A model generated the notes under the pieces. It was not told the DNA's origin, ran no database searches, and saw only the letters and a program-made list of their open reading frames with translations. A program made the position numbers and the translations under genes. Source: Nanobdellota archaeon (GTDB lineage Archaea > Nanoarchaeota > Nanoarchaeia > Parvarchaeales > Parvarchaeaceae). From it: a stretch of DNA of 64,000 nucleotides. This document shows positions 21,944 through 30,864 of the stretch, in pieces; the stretch's first letter is position 1, and the number at the start of each line of letters is the position of its first letter. The stretch lies in the NCBI GenBank assembly GCA_021796445.1, contig JAKACB010000001.1:1-64000 (forward strand), in the 5' to 3' direction.

Positions 21944-23488
21944 ATGGATAAACATAAAATCGCAAGAGCAATAGAACAAGCCATTGTAAGCAAAGCAGTT
22001 CGAGTGTCGGAAATACTAACAGTATTAACCTTAGATAATATAATCAGACCAAGGGTCGAGTTCTCGAAGGACTCAATGCTTAAGGCATTCGTACTTGCAA
22101 AATTAAAGCGTATAAAATTTAATTCTAAACTTTCACTTTACTTAGAGGCTAATGAAAGGGATGCATTGGCGCTAGGGTTCTTCAAAGACAGTAATAACCA
22201 GATAAAGGTTCCAGATAGGCGCACATTCGGTATTTTCGAGAAGAGCCTAAGCAAAGAGGACAATAATCTAATCGAATTTGTAGTGAAAACTATAGACGAC
22301 ATGGCCCATGTAGTCGGAGTAACTTTGGATTATGGTGTCTTCTTATATAAGAATTCAACAAAGACTACTGCCGAAGAAAACGGTAAGAAATATGTAAAAG
22401 AAAGAACGGAAGAAGCCGCAAAGGAAGTAAAGAAAATCCTACTACATCAGCTGGAGAAAGGGACAAAATACAATGCGATATACAACGACGAATCTTTTCT
22501 AGATCTTTTGATACATATCGCTATATCCAAAGACTTCGCAAAGAATGGTTCTAAGGTATTAATGTATTTACAAAATGACGAACGGGTACCTACAGGGGCC
22601 GCATTATTTTACTATCTAGATAAATACTCTACCGAGGAAATATCTGAAGTTTTTAATAAAATATTTGATATAACTTTTAATCTCGCCGAAAAAGCTAAAA
22701 TAATCTCAAGAAGGGGGCGTTATACTATTGCCATTGACTGCCATAAATGGGAGTATTGGGGCAGGAAAATAGATAAATTCGTAGTCGGGAAAGAACCAGA
22801 ACACGGAACGAATAAGTGTTTCAAGTTCATAACCTTGGATGTTACAAACCACGAGCAGCGATTTACGCTGTGTGCATTGCCTTTCTTAGACGGAGATGAT
22901 CAGAACGATCTAGTAATAAAATTGTTGAATGCAGCGAGAGAGAAAATATCTATCCATACAGTTTTAATCGACAGAGGTTTCTTGGATTCTGAATTGTTGA
23001 ATTATCTCAAAAGAGAAGGTCTGTACTTTGTAATTCCCTCAAAGAAAAGCAACAGGGCTCTACTAAAGGATGCGTCATTCCTCAAACCAGATCCCGTAGG
23101 GGTACTAAAAGATGTCTTGATGGGTAACGTAAGAGTAAATCTTATAGTTAAGAAAGAAGGAGATAAACTGTACGGATTTTTCACTAATATGAATGTCATT
23201 ACTGGAGATAATAATCTTGCACTGGCGATAGCTAATATGTATGAGCGAAGATGGCAAATCGAGAGTGGTTATCGTGTAAAGAAGGACTTCAGAGGCAAGA
23301 CTACATCCAAGAAATACATAATCCGATTCCTGTATTTTATGCTATCTGTGATACTTTACAATTTTTGGGTGCTGGTAAACTCGCTTGTGATAACCACTTT
23401 GAACTTAAAAAGTACAAAACCAGTTGTATCAGCGAAAGTTTTGGATGCTATACTATACAGTACAAAGGTTCTATTAGCTGTTACTTGA
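21944..23488 (+). CDS. DDE transposase (IS4-like, ISH3-type)
   Basis: 514 residues. Catalytic acids are recognisable: Asp in YTIAIDCHKWEYWG (about 263), Asp in TVLIDRGFLDS (about 345), and Glu in MYERRWQIESGYRVKKDF (about 438). The last matches the Y-2-R-3-E-6-K signature of the IS4/ISH3 group, followed by TTSKKYIIRFLYFMLSVILYNFW. Full length with no frameshift, so probably active. It lies alone on the plus strand near the right end of the proposed element, with inverted repeats upstream. No flanking copy of the terminal repeat was found directly upstream of it. Confidence 0.9.
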   Translation: MDKHKIARAIEQAIVSKAVRVSEILTVLTLDNIIRPRVEFSKDSMLKAFVLAKLKRIKFNSKLSLYLEANERDALALGFFKDSNNQIKVPDRRTFGIFEKSLSKEDNNLIEFVVKTIDDMAHVVGVTLDYGVFLYKNSTKTTAEENGKKYVKERTEEAAKEVKKILLHQLEKGTKYNAIYNDESFLDLLIHIAISKDFAKNGSKVLMYLQNDERVPTGAALFYYLDKYSTEEISEVFNKIFDITFNLAEKAKIISRRGRYTIAIDCHKWEYWGRKIDKFVVGKEPEHGTNKCFKFITLDVTNHEQRFTLCALPFLDGDDQNDLVIKLLNAAREKISIHTVLIDRGFLDSELLNYLKREGLYFVIPSKKSNRALLKDASFLKPDPVGVLKDVLMGNVRVNLIVKKEGDKLYGFFTNMNVITGDNNLALAIANMYERRWQIESGYRVKKDFRGKTTSKKYIIRFLYFMLSVILYNFWVLVNSLVITTLNLKSTKPVVSAKVLDAILYSTKVLLAVT

Positions 23489-23589
23489 TTTTTCTTGTAA
23501 GATGTTGTAAATTTGTTTAGTCGTATTTAGGCTAATCTGTCACTTTTCTATCGAAAATCACGTTTATCATTAGGTCCTTGTTGCGAATT

Positions 23590-23597
23590 TGGCGTAA
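23590..23597 (-). repeat. Right-side subterminal ACGCCAA motif
   Basis: The complement reads ACGCCAAA here. ACGCCAAT occurs twice near the left end (10838-10845 and about 10932-10939), in the same orientation relative to the terminus. These are candidate transposase binding sites inside the element. Confidence 0.3.
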
Positions 23598-23640
23598 ATA
23601 TACTCGGATTACAACAATGAGCGTTTAGTAAAAAGTCGAT

Positions 23641-23664
23641 GGTTTAGCACTTTTCGCTCTACTG
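23641..23664 (-). repeat. Right terminal inverted repeat
   Basis: Complement begins CAGTAGAGC and matches the left repeat at 19 of 24 positions. It is followed at once by AATAA (23665-23669) and, three bases later, by the 3' end of tRNA-Thr. The 150 bases between the transposase stop and this repeat hold no gene. Confidence 0.55.
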
Positions 23665-23669
23665 AATAA
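23665..23669. repeat. Putative target-site duplication AATAA (right)
   Basis: Matches the AATAA at 10812-10816. It sits between the right inverted repeat and the tRNA-Thr 3' end. Confidence 0.5.
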
Positions 23670-23672
23670 GAA

Positions 23673-23744
23673 AGCCTAGGGCGAGAATCGGACTCGCGAT
23701 CTTCTCCTTACCAAGGAGACGCTTTGCCACTGAGCCACCTAGGC
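23673..23744 (-). tRNA. tRNA-Thr (anticodon GGT)
   Basis: A 72-base cloverleaf on the minus strand. Acceptor GCCTAGG pairs with CCTAGGC; the D-arm follows GGCTCAGTGG. Anticodon stem TCTCC/GGAGA encloses loop TTGGTAA, giving GGT for ACC codons. T-stem GCGAG/CTCGC encloses TCCGATT, with C in place of the usual T55. No CCA is encoded. Its 3' end faces the proposed transposon, whose right end lies 8 bases away. Confidence 0.92.
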
Positions 23745-23856
23745 ATGAAATATAATAATTAAATTACTATAAAAGGATTTGTCATTTTGCAATTAAGCTA
23801 AACCATTTATCAAAAAAGATAATATTAAATAGTAGTGTCAGCATCTTTAATCAAAT

Positions 23857-24075
23857 ATGGGAAGGATAAGAGGGAAGGAAATAAGGAATGCAACAATAGA
23901 GGTACTAAAGAGGTACAAATCCCTTTTCAATGACAATTTTGAAAACAACAAGGAAGCGTTGAACAAGGTAATAACTGCTCAGAAAAGGAACAGAAACAAG
24001 ATAGCGGGATTTATAACAAAGCTTGCGAAAAGCAAGGCGATAGAAGAATTCATAATTGAGCATTCTTCAAAGTAA
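23857..24075 (+). CDS. rps17e: Small-subunit ribosomal protein eS17
   Basis: 72 residues, the normal length of archaeal eS17. MGRIRGKEIRNATIEVLKRY, then FENNKEAL and RNKIAGFITKLAKSK, match the conserved family layout, including the RNKIAGY/F-T-L signature. It is a 30S component shared by archaea and eukaryotes. It stands alone downstream of tRNA-Thr (transcribed oppositely) and ends head-on against the Rqc2 gene, with stops one base apart. Confidence 0.88.
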   Translation: MGRIRGKEIRNATIEVLKRYKSLFNDNFENNKEALNKVITAQKRNRNKIAGFITKLAKSKAIEEFIIEHSSK

Positions 24076-25839
24076 TCAGGCAAGTTTAATCTTTTCTATC
24101 GAAGATTTACCCTGCGGTAAAAGTCTGTCTATGTAATCCTCATTTACCTGCACAGAGTACTTCTGCGAAAGTGTCCTGTTTATTTTTCTTATAATCTCAT
24201 CTCTCTTCTTGTTTCCAGGTTTTATGAGGAAAAAGGTTTTATCAGGTTCATAAGGAGTAACTTTCAAGTCTGCTAGTTCTTCTTTTATCTCTATAGAAAT
24301 GTAAATGCCTAGCTGCGCACTTTTTATGTAGTCTCTTTTACCCTCTATGTAAAACGCCCCTTTTTTCAGGTATTCACCAGACGGCGGAGTTTTTGTAACC
24401 TGCTCAGGTTTTACAAAATAAACGTCAAGGTTTGCTGCACCAGCTCTCCATGCCGATGAATATGATGCTATCATTATAGCAGCTTCTTCCATATCCTTTC
24501 TGTTTATGTTACTGTTTTGATTTGATTTTATAACCCCGAATGGGCTGCCAAAAACATCAGCATGGCCAATCAAGTCATTCTTTTCCACATGCTTTTCTAT
24601 AAGGGATTCATTTTGGTTTACGTCCTTTCCTATTATTGTTAATCTGCCATTAGAGGTTATGAAATGCCTGAACTTTGAATACCACTGGTTTTCTGCCTTT
24701 ACTTTTATTCTTTTTATCATCTTTGTCTTTGAAGTTATTGCTTCAGTGTCTATTTTTTTCAGTCTCTTTGCCTTTTGGTATAAACTAGATAGGTTATAAT
24801 TAAGGGTCTGCGTTATGTCTATGTTAAGCTTTTGCCTTTCTTTTGGCATTATGTTCTTTCCATTTATTACAAAACCTAGTTTATCCAATTCCTTCTCTCT
24901 TTCTTCTATGCTTTTATCAGATGACTTTAAAATCCTTATTGCGTTTTCTATTCTTTCGTAATTCCCATTTATGAACTCTATATCTTCTTCATATTCTTTA
25001 AGCCTGTCCTGTGCTTTGTTAAGCTCTATTTTTACAGGGTTTTTTCGTTCTATTTCCGCAGGGTTTTCAAAGAAGCTTATGATTGCGGAGTTAATGCTGT
25101 TAAAGTATTCCTTTTGGCCTTCAATGTGCTTTAATTCAATTGCAGAAAAGATCTTTTTATCAATTATATTTGGCTTCTTTTCTTTAACTATCTCAAGGAA
25201 TTTTTCCCTTAACATTTTAGCCTCATCCTGGCTTAAATCAAGCGGCTTCTTAGACTTGTCAATTTTTGCGCGGAAACAGGCCTCCTCGGCATAATACCCT
25301 CCCATCGAAAAATCCATTGCAAGACTTTTTACTACGCTTTCTCTGTCAGATGACTTTAAAGTGGAATAAAAACCGCCGTACATGTCATTAAATGATTTCT
25401 TGTTTCCTGGAGGATAAAAATACTCACCGCCGCTTGATATCTCTCTGCTTTCAAATTTTCGCTGGAAAAGTGCCCTTTCTATCTTTTCATCCTTCAATAG
25501 TATGACATTGCCCTTAGAGAACATTTCAATAAGCAGTTTGTTATTATCTGTTTCTATTTCCAATATCCTGTCGGAATTATGCATTTTTATTGAAAATCTT
25601 TTACCCTTAAGCGCATTTTTGACTAGCTGTGTAAATCCGAAGTCTATGCTGTCTTCAGGTTTTTCATCAACTACGCAGAAATAACTGCCTGGCACTATTT
25701 TAAGCCAGTATTCTTTTCCCTTATAAATGAGAAAATAGAATTCATTTCTCCTGCTTTTTATGTTTCTTATGAATCCCCCGTTTATGTAGTCAACTTCTTC
25801 AAGTAATTTGTATATATCCAATGATGTTAAACTTTGCAT
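24076..25839 (-). CDS. Rqc2/NEMF/RqcH-type ribosome quality-control protein
   Basis: 587 residues from the ATG at 25839; a GTG at 25845 overlaps the upstream gene. The N-terminal NFACT-N domain starts MQSLTSLDIYKLLEEVDYINGGFI and includes FQRKFESREISSGGEYFYPPG. A long charged coiled coil covers about 265-380. The C-terminal NFACT-R (DUF814) domain contains WYSKFRHFITSNGRLTIIGKDV and HADVFGSPFGVIKS. In the family this protein binds obstructed 50S subunits and directs C-terminal tailing of stalled peptides. The length and domain order are standard. It follows the 156-residue gene with a 2-base gap. Confidence 0.88.
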   Translation of the reverse strand: MQSLTSLDIYKLLEEVDYINGGFIRNIKSRRNEFYFLIYKGKEYWLKIVPGSYFCVVDEKPEDSIDFGFTQLVKNALKGKRFSIKMHNSDRILEIETDNNKLLIEMFSKGNVILLKDEKIERALFQRKFESREISSGGEYFYPPGNKKSFNDMYGGFYSTLKSSDRESVVKSLAMDFSMGGYYAEEACFRAKIDKSKKPLDLSQDEAKMLREKFLEIVKEKKPNIIDKKIFSAIELKHIEGQKEYFNSINSAIISFFENPAEIERKNPVKIELNKAQDRLKEYEEDIEFINGNYERIENAIRILKSSDKSIEEREKELDKLGFVINGKNIMPKERQKLNIDITQTLNYNLSSLYQKAKRLKKIDTEAITSKTKMIKRIKVKAENQWYSKFRHFITSNGRLTIIGKDVNQNESLIEKHVEKNDLIGHADVFGSPFGVIKSNQNSNINRKDMEEAAIMIASYSSAWRAGAANLDVYFVKPEQVTKTPPSGEYLKKGAFYIEGKRDYIKSAQLGIYISIEIKEELADLKVTPYEPDKTFFLIKPGNKKRDEIIRKINRTLSQKYSVQVNEDYIDRLLPQGKSSIEKIKLA

Positions 25840-25841
25840 GA

Positions 25842-26312
25842 TCACTGGTTGAAGTTAGATTGTATGGCCGATTTTATGCTTTCTACATCGCTTTCGAATG
25901 CCGCCTTTCTCTGCTCAACGACCTCCTCATTCATTTTATCGTATATGGGTCTTACTAGTTTTGAAACACCTTTCGTCCATTTATTCAGATAGTCTACAAG
26001 TATGTCTGAGACCAGCTGTACTTGCACAGTTCCTGTTTTTGCCTTTACCTGCTTGCCGTCCTTTACGGCCATTGTCTCCTGTATGTTCCTATAATCAAGG
26101 TTTACAGTGATTCTATAAGCCATATAATCATCTATAACTTTCATGGCTACCCACTTTATGACGTAATTTGCTCCAGAAAACTGGATATAATTTGTTTCCT
26201 TTACCGAATAACCTGCTGAAACTAGCAGATCCCTAAGGAAATTGTAGAACTTCTGGTCATCTAGAATGCCTTCATATTGCACAGTGGTGTTGCCCATCGG
26301 TATTATTTCCAT
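25842..26312 (-). CDS. Hypothetical protein, 156 aa
   Basis: Not recognised with confidence. Soluble, with alternating strands (YVIKWVAMKVIDDYMAYRITVNLDY) and a C-terminal amphipathic helix pair (about 100-156, WTKGVSKLVRPIYDKMNEE). It lies 2 bases upstream of the Rqc2 start, so the two are co-translated, and 44 bases after the GlcNAc-1-P transferase gene. It looks like a conserved cytoplasmic or membrane-peripheral protein. Confidence 0.65.
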   Translation of the reverse strand: MEIIPMGNTTVQYEGILDDQKFYNFLRDLLVSAGYSVKETNYIQFSGANYVIKWVAMKVIDDYMAYRITVNLDYRNIQETMAVKDGKQVKAKTGTVQVQLVSDILVDYLNKWTKGVSKLVRPIYDKMNEEVVEQRKAAFESDVESIKSAIQSNFNQ

Positions 26313-26356
26313 ATTTTAATTAGATTTTGTTTAAATTTAACCCTTTCCAGTATTTC

Positions 26357-27394
26357 TTACCAGAATATAACAAGGCCTACTGCAGATACAATTACTTCAA
26401 TCAAAGTAAGCATGAGTGCTATCTGCCATTCCTTGTATTTTTCTTTTCTTAAAAACAGGTGCGTTAGTGAGTAGACTTTATTTCCGTAAGGTGAGGATAA
26501 TGTTCCATCCTTGTGAATTATCCCCCATGAACTCGCGTGGAATCTTTTCCTGGCCTTTAAAACAAATTCTACTATCCAAGGTATCATAATAAACACTGCA
26601 AATAGCTGCATGTCTCCTATTATCGCAACTGCCGCAACAGCCCCCCCTATAAGGTATGTAAGGCTGTCTCCAGGTATTATCTTTGCAGGGTATTTCCCGT
26701 AATACAAATAGCCAAGCAGGACAGAAAACATCATTATAGAAAGCGCAAAGCCATTGTAATTCTGTACATGAAAAGAAAGTATGGAAAAGGCAGCAAACAA
26801 GACTAAGCCCATCTGTATTGCAATGCCATTAAGGCCTTCTAGCATATTGTAAGCATTTGATGCAAATACCACTCCCAAAGGGATTAAAATTACTATATAT
26901 AATATAGGATTAATAACAATGTTTCCTATCCCTGGAAAATATACTGTGCTACCAAAGAATAGGACCATCAATGGAACTGCGCCTATCAATGTAAGCAAAG
27001 GTTTCTGCCATTGTCTTATCCCCCCATTGAAAATTGAATAATTCTTGGCCATCCTTTTTATGTCGGCCATTGAAGTCCTTATCTTTCCGCCGGATAGATC
27101 ATCTACAAATCCTATAAGGGAGATTATTATTATTGATGATAAACCGAGAAGAAGTGCCTCCGGATTTAAATCTGCCTTTATGACATAGTTGTAAGCTGCT
27201 ATTAGTGACATTACACCGGCGAACAGCCCTATAATCAAAAGGAAACCGCCACTTGAAGGAAGCATTGGCCGTTTTTCCTTGTTTATGTCCTGTGCCACTA
27301 GCCCAGCTCTCACAAGTAATGGAATTATGAATTTACCGCTTACGAATGTGGCAATCGCTGCAACCACTGCAGACAGCAATATCTCTAATAACAT
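26357..27394 (-). CDS. GlcNAc-1-phosphate transferase-like glycosyltransferase (WecA/ALG7 family)
   Basis: 345 residues with about ten hydrophobic segments. The family's cytosolic motifs are present: GFVDDLSG near 95-102 (the DD metal-binding pair), NAYNMLEGLNGIA near 179-191 (N-M-DG-DG region), and GDSLTYLIGG near 230-240. RKRFHASSWG is close to the end. Members move a sugar-1-phosphate from UDP-sugar to a polyprenyl or dolichyl phosphate at the membrane, starting N-glycan synthesis in archaea (compare AglH). Glycosylation of the surface proteins in this window is a plausible use. The substrate sugar cannot be fixed from sequence. Confidence 0.88.
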   Translation of the reverse strand: MLLEILLSAVVAAIATFVSGKFIIPLLVRAGLVAQDINKEKRPMLPSSGGFLLIIGLFAGVMSLIAAYNYVIKADLNPEALLLGLSSIIIISLIGFVDDLSGGKIRTSMADIKRMAKNYSIFNGGIRQWQKPLLTLIGAVPLMVLFFGSTVYFPGIGNIVINPILYIVILIPLGVVFASNAYNMLEGLNGIAIQMGLVLFAAFSILSFHVQNYNGFALSIMMFSVLLGYLYYGKYPAKIIPGDSLTYLIGGAVAAVAIIGDMQLFAVFIMIPWIVEFVLKARKRFHASSWGIIHKDGTLSSPYGNKVYSLTHLFLRKEKYKEWQIALMLTLIEVIVSAVGLVIFW

Positions 27395-27457
27395 TTAAAT
27401 CTCTAGGTTTTAGTATATTTAAGTTTTATATTTGAAGCTTTCATAAGCTAATGTTAT

Positions 27458-27530
27458 AGCCCTGTAGTGTAGCGGCCAAGCACGAGGGCCTTTGGAGCCC
27501 TAGACACCGGTTCAAATCCGGTCAGGGCTA
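27458..27530 (+). tRNA. tRNA-Gln (anticodon TTG)
   Basis: A 73-base cloverleaf. Acceptor AGCCCTG pairs with CAGGGCT, discriminator A. Anticodon stem AGGGC/GCCCT encloses CTTTGGA, so the anticodon is TTG. The T-arm CCGG-TTCAAAT-CCGG is canonical. A T-rich stretch (27534-27547) follows as a likely terminator. Confidence 0.95.
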
Positions 27531-27581
27531 GCTTCTTTTATTTTTTGTTAATTATATAAACATCCAGCTTCCTTACTAATC

Positions 27582-27893
27582 ATGAAGAATAACCGTGTAG
27601 AAGAGAATCTAAAAACAATATCGCCACATAATGGGCCACTTAATAGGACTGATAAAATAAAGATATACCTATCTCTATTGTATTCTAATGTAAAAATGCA
27701 TCTTGATCCGGATTATCAAGCTGCAAGTGCGTTGGTATTAAATAGAAAGGTAACGCCTTACAATCTAGAGTACTTAATCAACGTATCTGAAGGGAAAGAA
27801 GTTGGTAGCACATATAATAAAAATGTTCTAGATTATGCAAAGAAGATTCTGTCAGAAGACGCTAAATATAATGAAGCTCACAACAAGTTATAA
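27582..27893 (+). CDS. Hypothetical protein, 103 aa
   Basis: Not recognised. It is soluble, helix-rich and basic. Short signatures include SPHNGPLNRTDKIKIYLSLLY and VTPYNLEYLINVSEGKE. A TATA-like AATTATATAAAC lies about 22 bases before the ATG, suggesting a separate leaderless gene. The following 111 bases to the ATPase operon end contain no gene. Confidence 0.55.
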   Translation: MKNNRVEENLKTISPHNGPLNRTDKIKIYLSLLYSNVKMHLDPDYQAASALVLNRKVTPYNLEYLINVSEGKEVGSTYNKNVLDYAKKILSEDAKYNEAHNKL

Positions 27894-28004
27894 CAAATCA
27901 AAAAACACTTGATTTTTGTAGTGAATTAACGAATTAATTATGATTAGAAACCCTTTATGTTAAGATTCTTTAAACTGTACTCAAATTCTATGTAGTTTAT
28001 AGCC

Positions 28005-29936
28005 CTATTCTTTCTTTGTGTTTTTAACGTAGACATTTGTTGTGTTTCTTCTTTCTATCTTGAATGGCTTAAACATATTTCCATTTCCTTCAAAGAATTT
28101 AGAAAAGAATTCAACGTAGATAAGCCTTGCTCCCTGTATCCCGCCTTCAAACAATGCAATTACTATGTTGAACAGCTGGCCGAAGACAAGTATTATCACT
28201 CCGCCTATGATAAACGGTATAGAGCTGCTTAAGCTTGAAACAAATATCAGGTTTATTACCTGTGCAAGAATGACAGAAGCAAGAAGTATACCAACAAGCC
28301 TAGTGTATGATAGGATATGGCTTATTACTGAGGGGATTTCCATTAGAGATTGCGTACCTTCTGACCTAAGTACTAAAATAATTCCTATTATTATTGCCGC
28401 ATAACTACCAACAGCTTCTAAGTTAGAGAATCCTATGCTTTCCTTATGAAGAACAGCCAAACCTACTATTACAATTCCCCATGCAACTAAGAGCCAGCCC
28501 ACTCTCCCAATAGCTTTCTTTATTTTCTTATTGTATAAGGCGTTAAGAGCTCCGAGAACAAAGCCGAATGACACCATTGCTACTCCTATCCAACCTGATA
28601 TTAACAGCAGAGTAGACACGCGTTTTGTAACGTCGAAAAGAGGTGTGTAAGGCAAAGAAAATCCGAAATACTCATTGAATATAACTCCAAGAGCAACGGC
28701 TATTACAGATCCGGGCATTATCGCCTTCATTATCATCATCAGGCTGTTTTTGCTGATTATTGTCTTTACAAATCTTGCTAACTTTCTAGGTATATGGCTT
28801 TTTTTAGGAGGATGCTTTATCCTATGAACAAGCCAAAAACTAAGTACTAGAAAAGTTGCACCATACCCTGCATCACCAACCATCAGTCCAAAGAATATTG
28901 GAAAAGCTATGCCAAAAAATATCGTCGGATCAATCTCGCTGCTTTTCGGTATCGAATAAAATTTTATGAAGAACTCATAAAGCTTGAAAGAAACTGGGTT
29001 CTCCATCTTTGTTGGAGGTTCTTCCCCTGTCTTTATTTTTTCCAGTATGAACTGTTGGTTAGTTAGTTTATCAAGCTCTTCATCTAATATCGGTATTTTC
29101 TTGCTTTCTATCCACCCTTCGATTACTGTCATGTAATCAGTTGAGCCTATTTTCGGGATTACAGATATCTTTTTTGCCTCTATATCAAGGTATTCTTTAA
29201 GATTGGCCACAATACCATAATGTCTCTTTGACAGACTCTCTAGCCTTTTGTTTAATTCTAAAAGCCTTTCCTTGTCTTTCTTTATTTTGGCCTGCTGCAA
29301 TTTTGTTATCTCCTCAATTTTACCGCTTATTTCTGGTATCTTTATGAGGCTTATCTCCTCTTTGTTTGCCAAGTTGGCAAGCTTTTCCTTGTTGTGCTTT
29401 TCTATTGTGAATATGTAAGCGTTTTCAAGTTCTATGCATTCACAATCAATTTCTTTTTTTATCAATTGAACAAATGCATTGTTATCCTTGCTTTTCAGCA
29501 TCAGAAAAGACTCTACCCTAGTACCGCTCAGTATCTTAAAATCGTGTTTAAAGTCTTTCATCATGTTTACAATGTTCATTATGGAATCGCTTTCTTTAAT
29601 ACTCGCATTTATTTTTTCTTCTTCCTTTTTTATTTCATTTACCTCTTCGTATATCTTTATCTTGTCGGCTTCGTGGAAAACCTGCTGAAGGTTTTTTATT
29701 TCAATGTTCACCGGCTTCTGTTTTATCAGGCTGCTTTCTAAGCTTCTTATTTTTTGTCCATACTTATTTATTTTTTCAAATTCAATCTCTTTGAAGTCTT
29801 TTAGGATTTTTTTGCTTTCACTTTCCAGTATCTCTATCTGCAGGAATCCAAGCTCTCCGAGTAAAGTAATGGCCTTATCATAGTAAATTTTAGGCAGTAT
29901 CAATCTTATCTTTTCTATTTTACTTGGCAGAAACAT
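28005..29936 (-). CDS. atpI: A-type ATP synthase subunit I (a)
   Basis: 643 residues. The N-terminal half (about 1-320) is soluble and coiled, forming the peripheral-stalk collar. The C-terminal half has about seven to eight membrane spans. SHILSYTRLVGILLASVIL near residue 535 contains the conserved Arg that works against the c-ring carboxylate. GIAFPIFFGLMVGDAGYG near 350 is the family's first-span signature. It carries ions through the membrane sector. It is last in the operon, starting at the stop of atpH, whereas most archaeal operons put H and I first. Confidence 0.93.
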   Translation of the reverse strand: MFLPSKIEKIRLILPKIYYDKAITLLGELGFLQIEILESESKKILKDFKEIEFEKINKYGQKIRSLESSLIKQKPVNIEIKNLQQVFHEADKIKIYEEVNEIKKEEEKINASIKESDSIMNIVNMMKDFKHDFKILSGTRVESFLMLKSKDNNAFVQLIKKEIDCECIELENAYIFTIEKHNKEKLANLANKEEISLIKIPEISGKIEEITKLQQAKIKKDKERLLELNKRLESLSKRHYGIVANLKEYLDIEAKKISVIPKIGSTDYMTVIEGWIESKKIPILDEELDKLTNQQFILEKIKTGEEPPTKMENPVSFKLYEFFIKFYSIPKSSEIDPTIFFGIAFPIFFGLMVGDAGYGATFLVLSFWLVHRIKHPPKKSHIPRKLARFVKTIISKNSLMMIMKAIMPGSVIAVALGVIFNEYFGFSLPYTPLFDVTKRVSTLLLISGWIGVAMVSFGFVLGALNALYNKKIKKAIGRVGWLLVAWGIVIVGLAVLHKESIGFSNLEAVGSYAAIIIGIILVLRSEGTQSLMEIPSVISHILSYTRLVGILLASVILAQVINLIFVSSLSSSIPFIIGGVIILVFGQLFNIVIALFEGGIQGARLIYVEFFSKFFEGNGNMFKPFKIERRNTTNVYVKNTKKE

Positions 29937-30253
29937 TATAGTTTAAATTCCTCCTTTAAGACATCTTCAAATATGCTCTGCATTTCCTTTTCATCAAGCG
30001 GTTTTATAGCGCCTGCTTTTTGGCTCGCTTCTTTTATCGCTTCTTCTCTGAGTTTTTCAGTTTCCTTCTCTACTTCTTCTAATGCATTATTGACTGTTTC
30101 ATGCGCTTCCTTCTCTGCTTTTTTTATCTTTTGCTCATTTTGCTTTTGCGTCTCTTCTATTAAATTGCTTGCCTTTTCCTGCGCTTGTTCAATTTTCTTT
30201 GCAGACAAATCTTCTATCTCTCTTATCCTTTGCAGAGTTTCAAGCGATTCCAT
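29936..30253 (-). CDS. atpH: A-type ATP synthase subunit H
   Basis: 105 residues, nearly all heptad-patterned coiled coil with alternating Glu and Lys. This matches peripheral-stalk subunit H, which pairs with subunit E as a heterodimeric stator. It overlaps atpI by one base and abuts atpD. Length matches archaeal AhaH (about 105). Identification rests on operon position and composition more than on sequence motifs. Confidence 0.85.
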   Translation of the reverse strand: MESLETLQRIREIEDLSAKKIEQAQEKASNLIEETQKQNEQKIKKAEKEAHETVNNALEEVEKETEKLREEAIKEASQKAGAIKPLDEKEMQSIFEDVLKEEFKL

Positions 30254-30864
30254 TAGCTATGCAGCCTCTTTATGAATTTAATCGATACTAGCCTATCCCT
30301 TTCCATATCATCTAAACTTTGTTTTATGTACTTTATCTTTGCTTCCCATCTCGGTATTATCACGTTTTCTATTGAATTTGTTCGTCTGTTCAACTTATAA
30401 ATCTCATTTAACAGGTTCCTCATTGCAGTCTCTTTTTCAGCGATTTCTATAAGCATTGAAAGAAATGAAGAGTACATGTTTTTTGCATCATAAACAGGAG
30501 TAGGTATTGTCAGGCTGTCACTTTTGCTGAGAACATCAATAGTCTCATTTACGTTTATGTTTGGTATCACCAAACCCATAACGTTTCTTGCCTTAAGGCT
30601 GGCAAGCTTTTCGCTTTGTTCCTGTGCCACTCTCTCTATTGTTATCCTGCCACTTAAAGCCTCAGCTATCTCAAGGCTTTCTCGGCTTCTGTCCATGAAT
30701 CTTTTAAGATCTGTCTTCATGCTTTGGACCTGTTTTGCCAACTCAAAAAATTCCAATATAAGAGAGGACCTTTTCATCTTCAGCAGCTGCAAACCCCTAT
30801 TTGCAGTCTTTATCTTTCTTTTAGTTTCTATTAGTTCCCTTCTAGTTACTCTTATTGTTTCCAT
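30253..30864 (-). CDS. atpD: A-type ATP synthase subunit D
   Basis: 203 residues from the ATG at 30864 ([18 protein letters not shown]), which matches the usual family start. A longer frame to 30939 would add 25 unlikely residues inside atpB. Long N- and C-terminal helices form the coiled-coil central shaft, with [16 protein letters not shown] residues near 25-35 and [21 protein letters not shown] near 160-180. The rotor shaft turns inside the A3B3 head. It overlaps atpB by 13 bases. Confidence 0.92.
   Translation of the reverse strand: METIRVTRRELIETKRKIKTANRGLQLLKMKRSSLILEFFELAKQVQSMKTDLKRFMDRSRESLEIAEALSGRITIERVAQEQSEKLASLKARNVMGLVIPNINVNETIDVLSKSDSLTIPTPVYDAKNMYSSFLSMLIEIAEKETAMRNLLNEIYKLNRRTNSIENVIIPRWEAKIKYIKQSLDDMERDRLVSIKFIKRLHS

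Larger units (their letters stand above)
10817..23664. mobile_element. Putative 12.8-kb transposon carrying a type I R-M system
   Basis: Ends: CAGTAGAGC begins both termini in inverted orientation, and the first 24 bases match at 19 positions. AATAA flanks both ends. Content in order: multi-HTH protein; two unknown proteins; two membrane proteins, a metallopeptidase, hsdR, hsdS, hsdM and an RHH-like gene on the minus strand; a small ORF; a TGT-like and a winged-helix gene; and a DDE transposase whose stop is 176 bases from the right end. I found no second copy of the terminal repeat near the transposase gene, which argues against a simple 1.7-kb insertion sequence. Alternatively, the left repeat is a remnant of a related element and the island is composite. 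Confidence 0.55.

Noticed and set aside
23251..23520. 89-residue frame overlapping the transposase end
   Set aside because: It overlaps the conserved YERRW-E-K region of the transposase in another frame and has no start signal.
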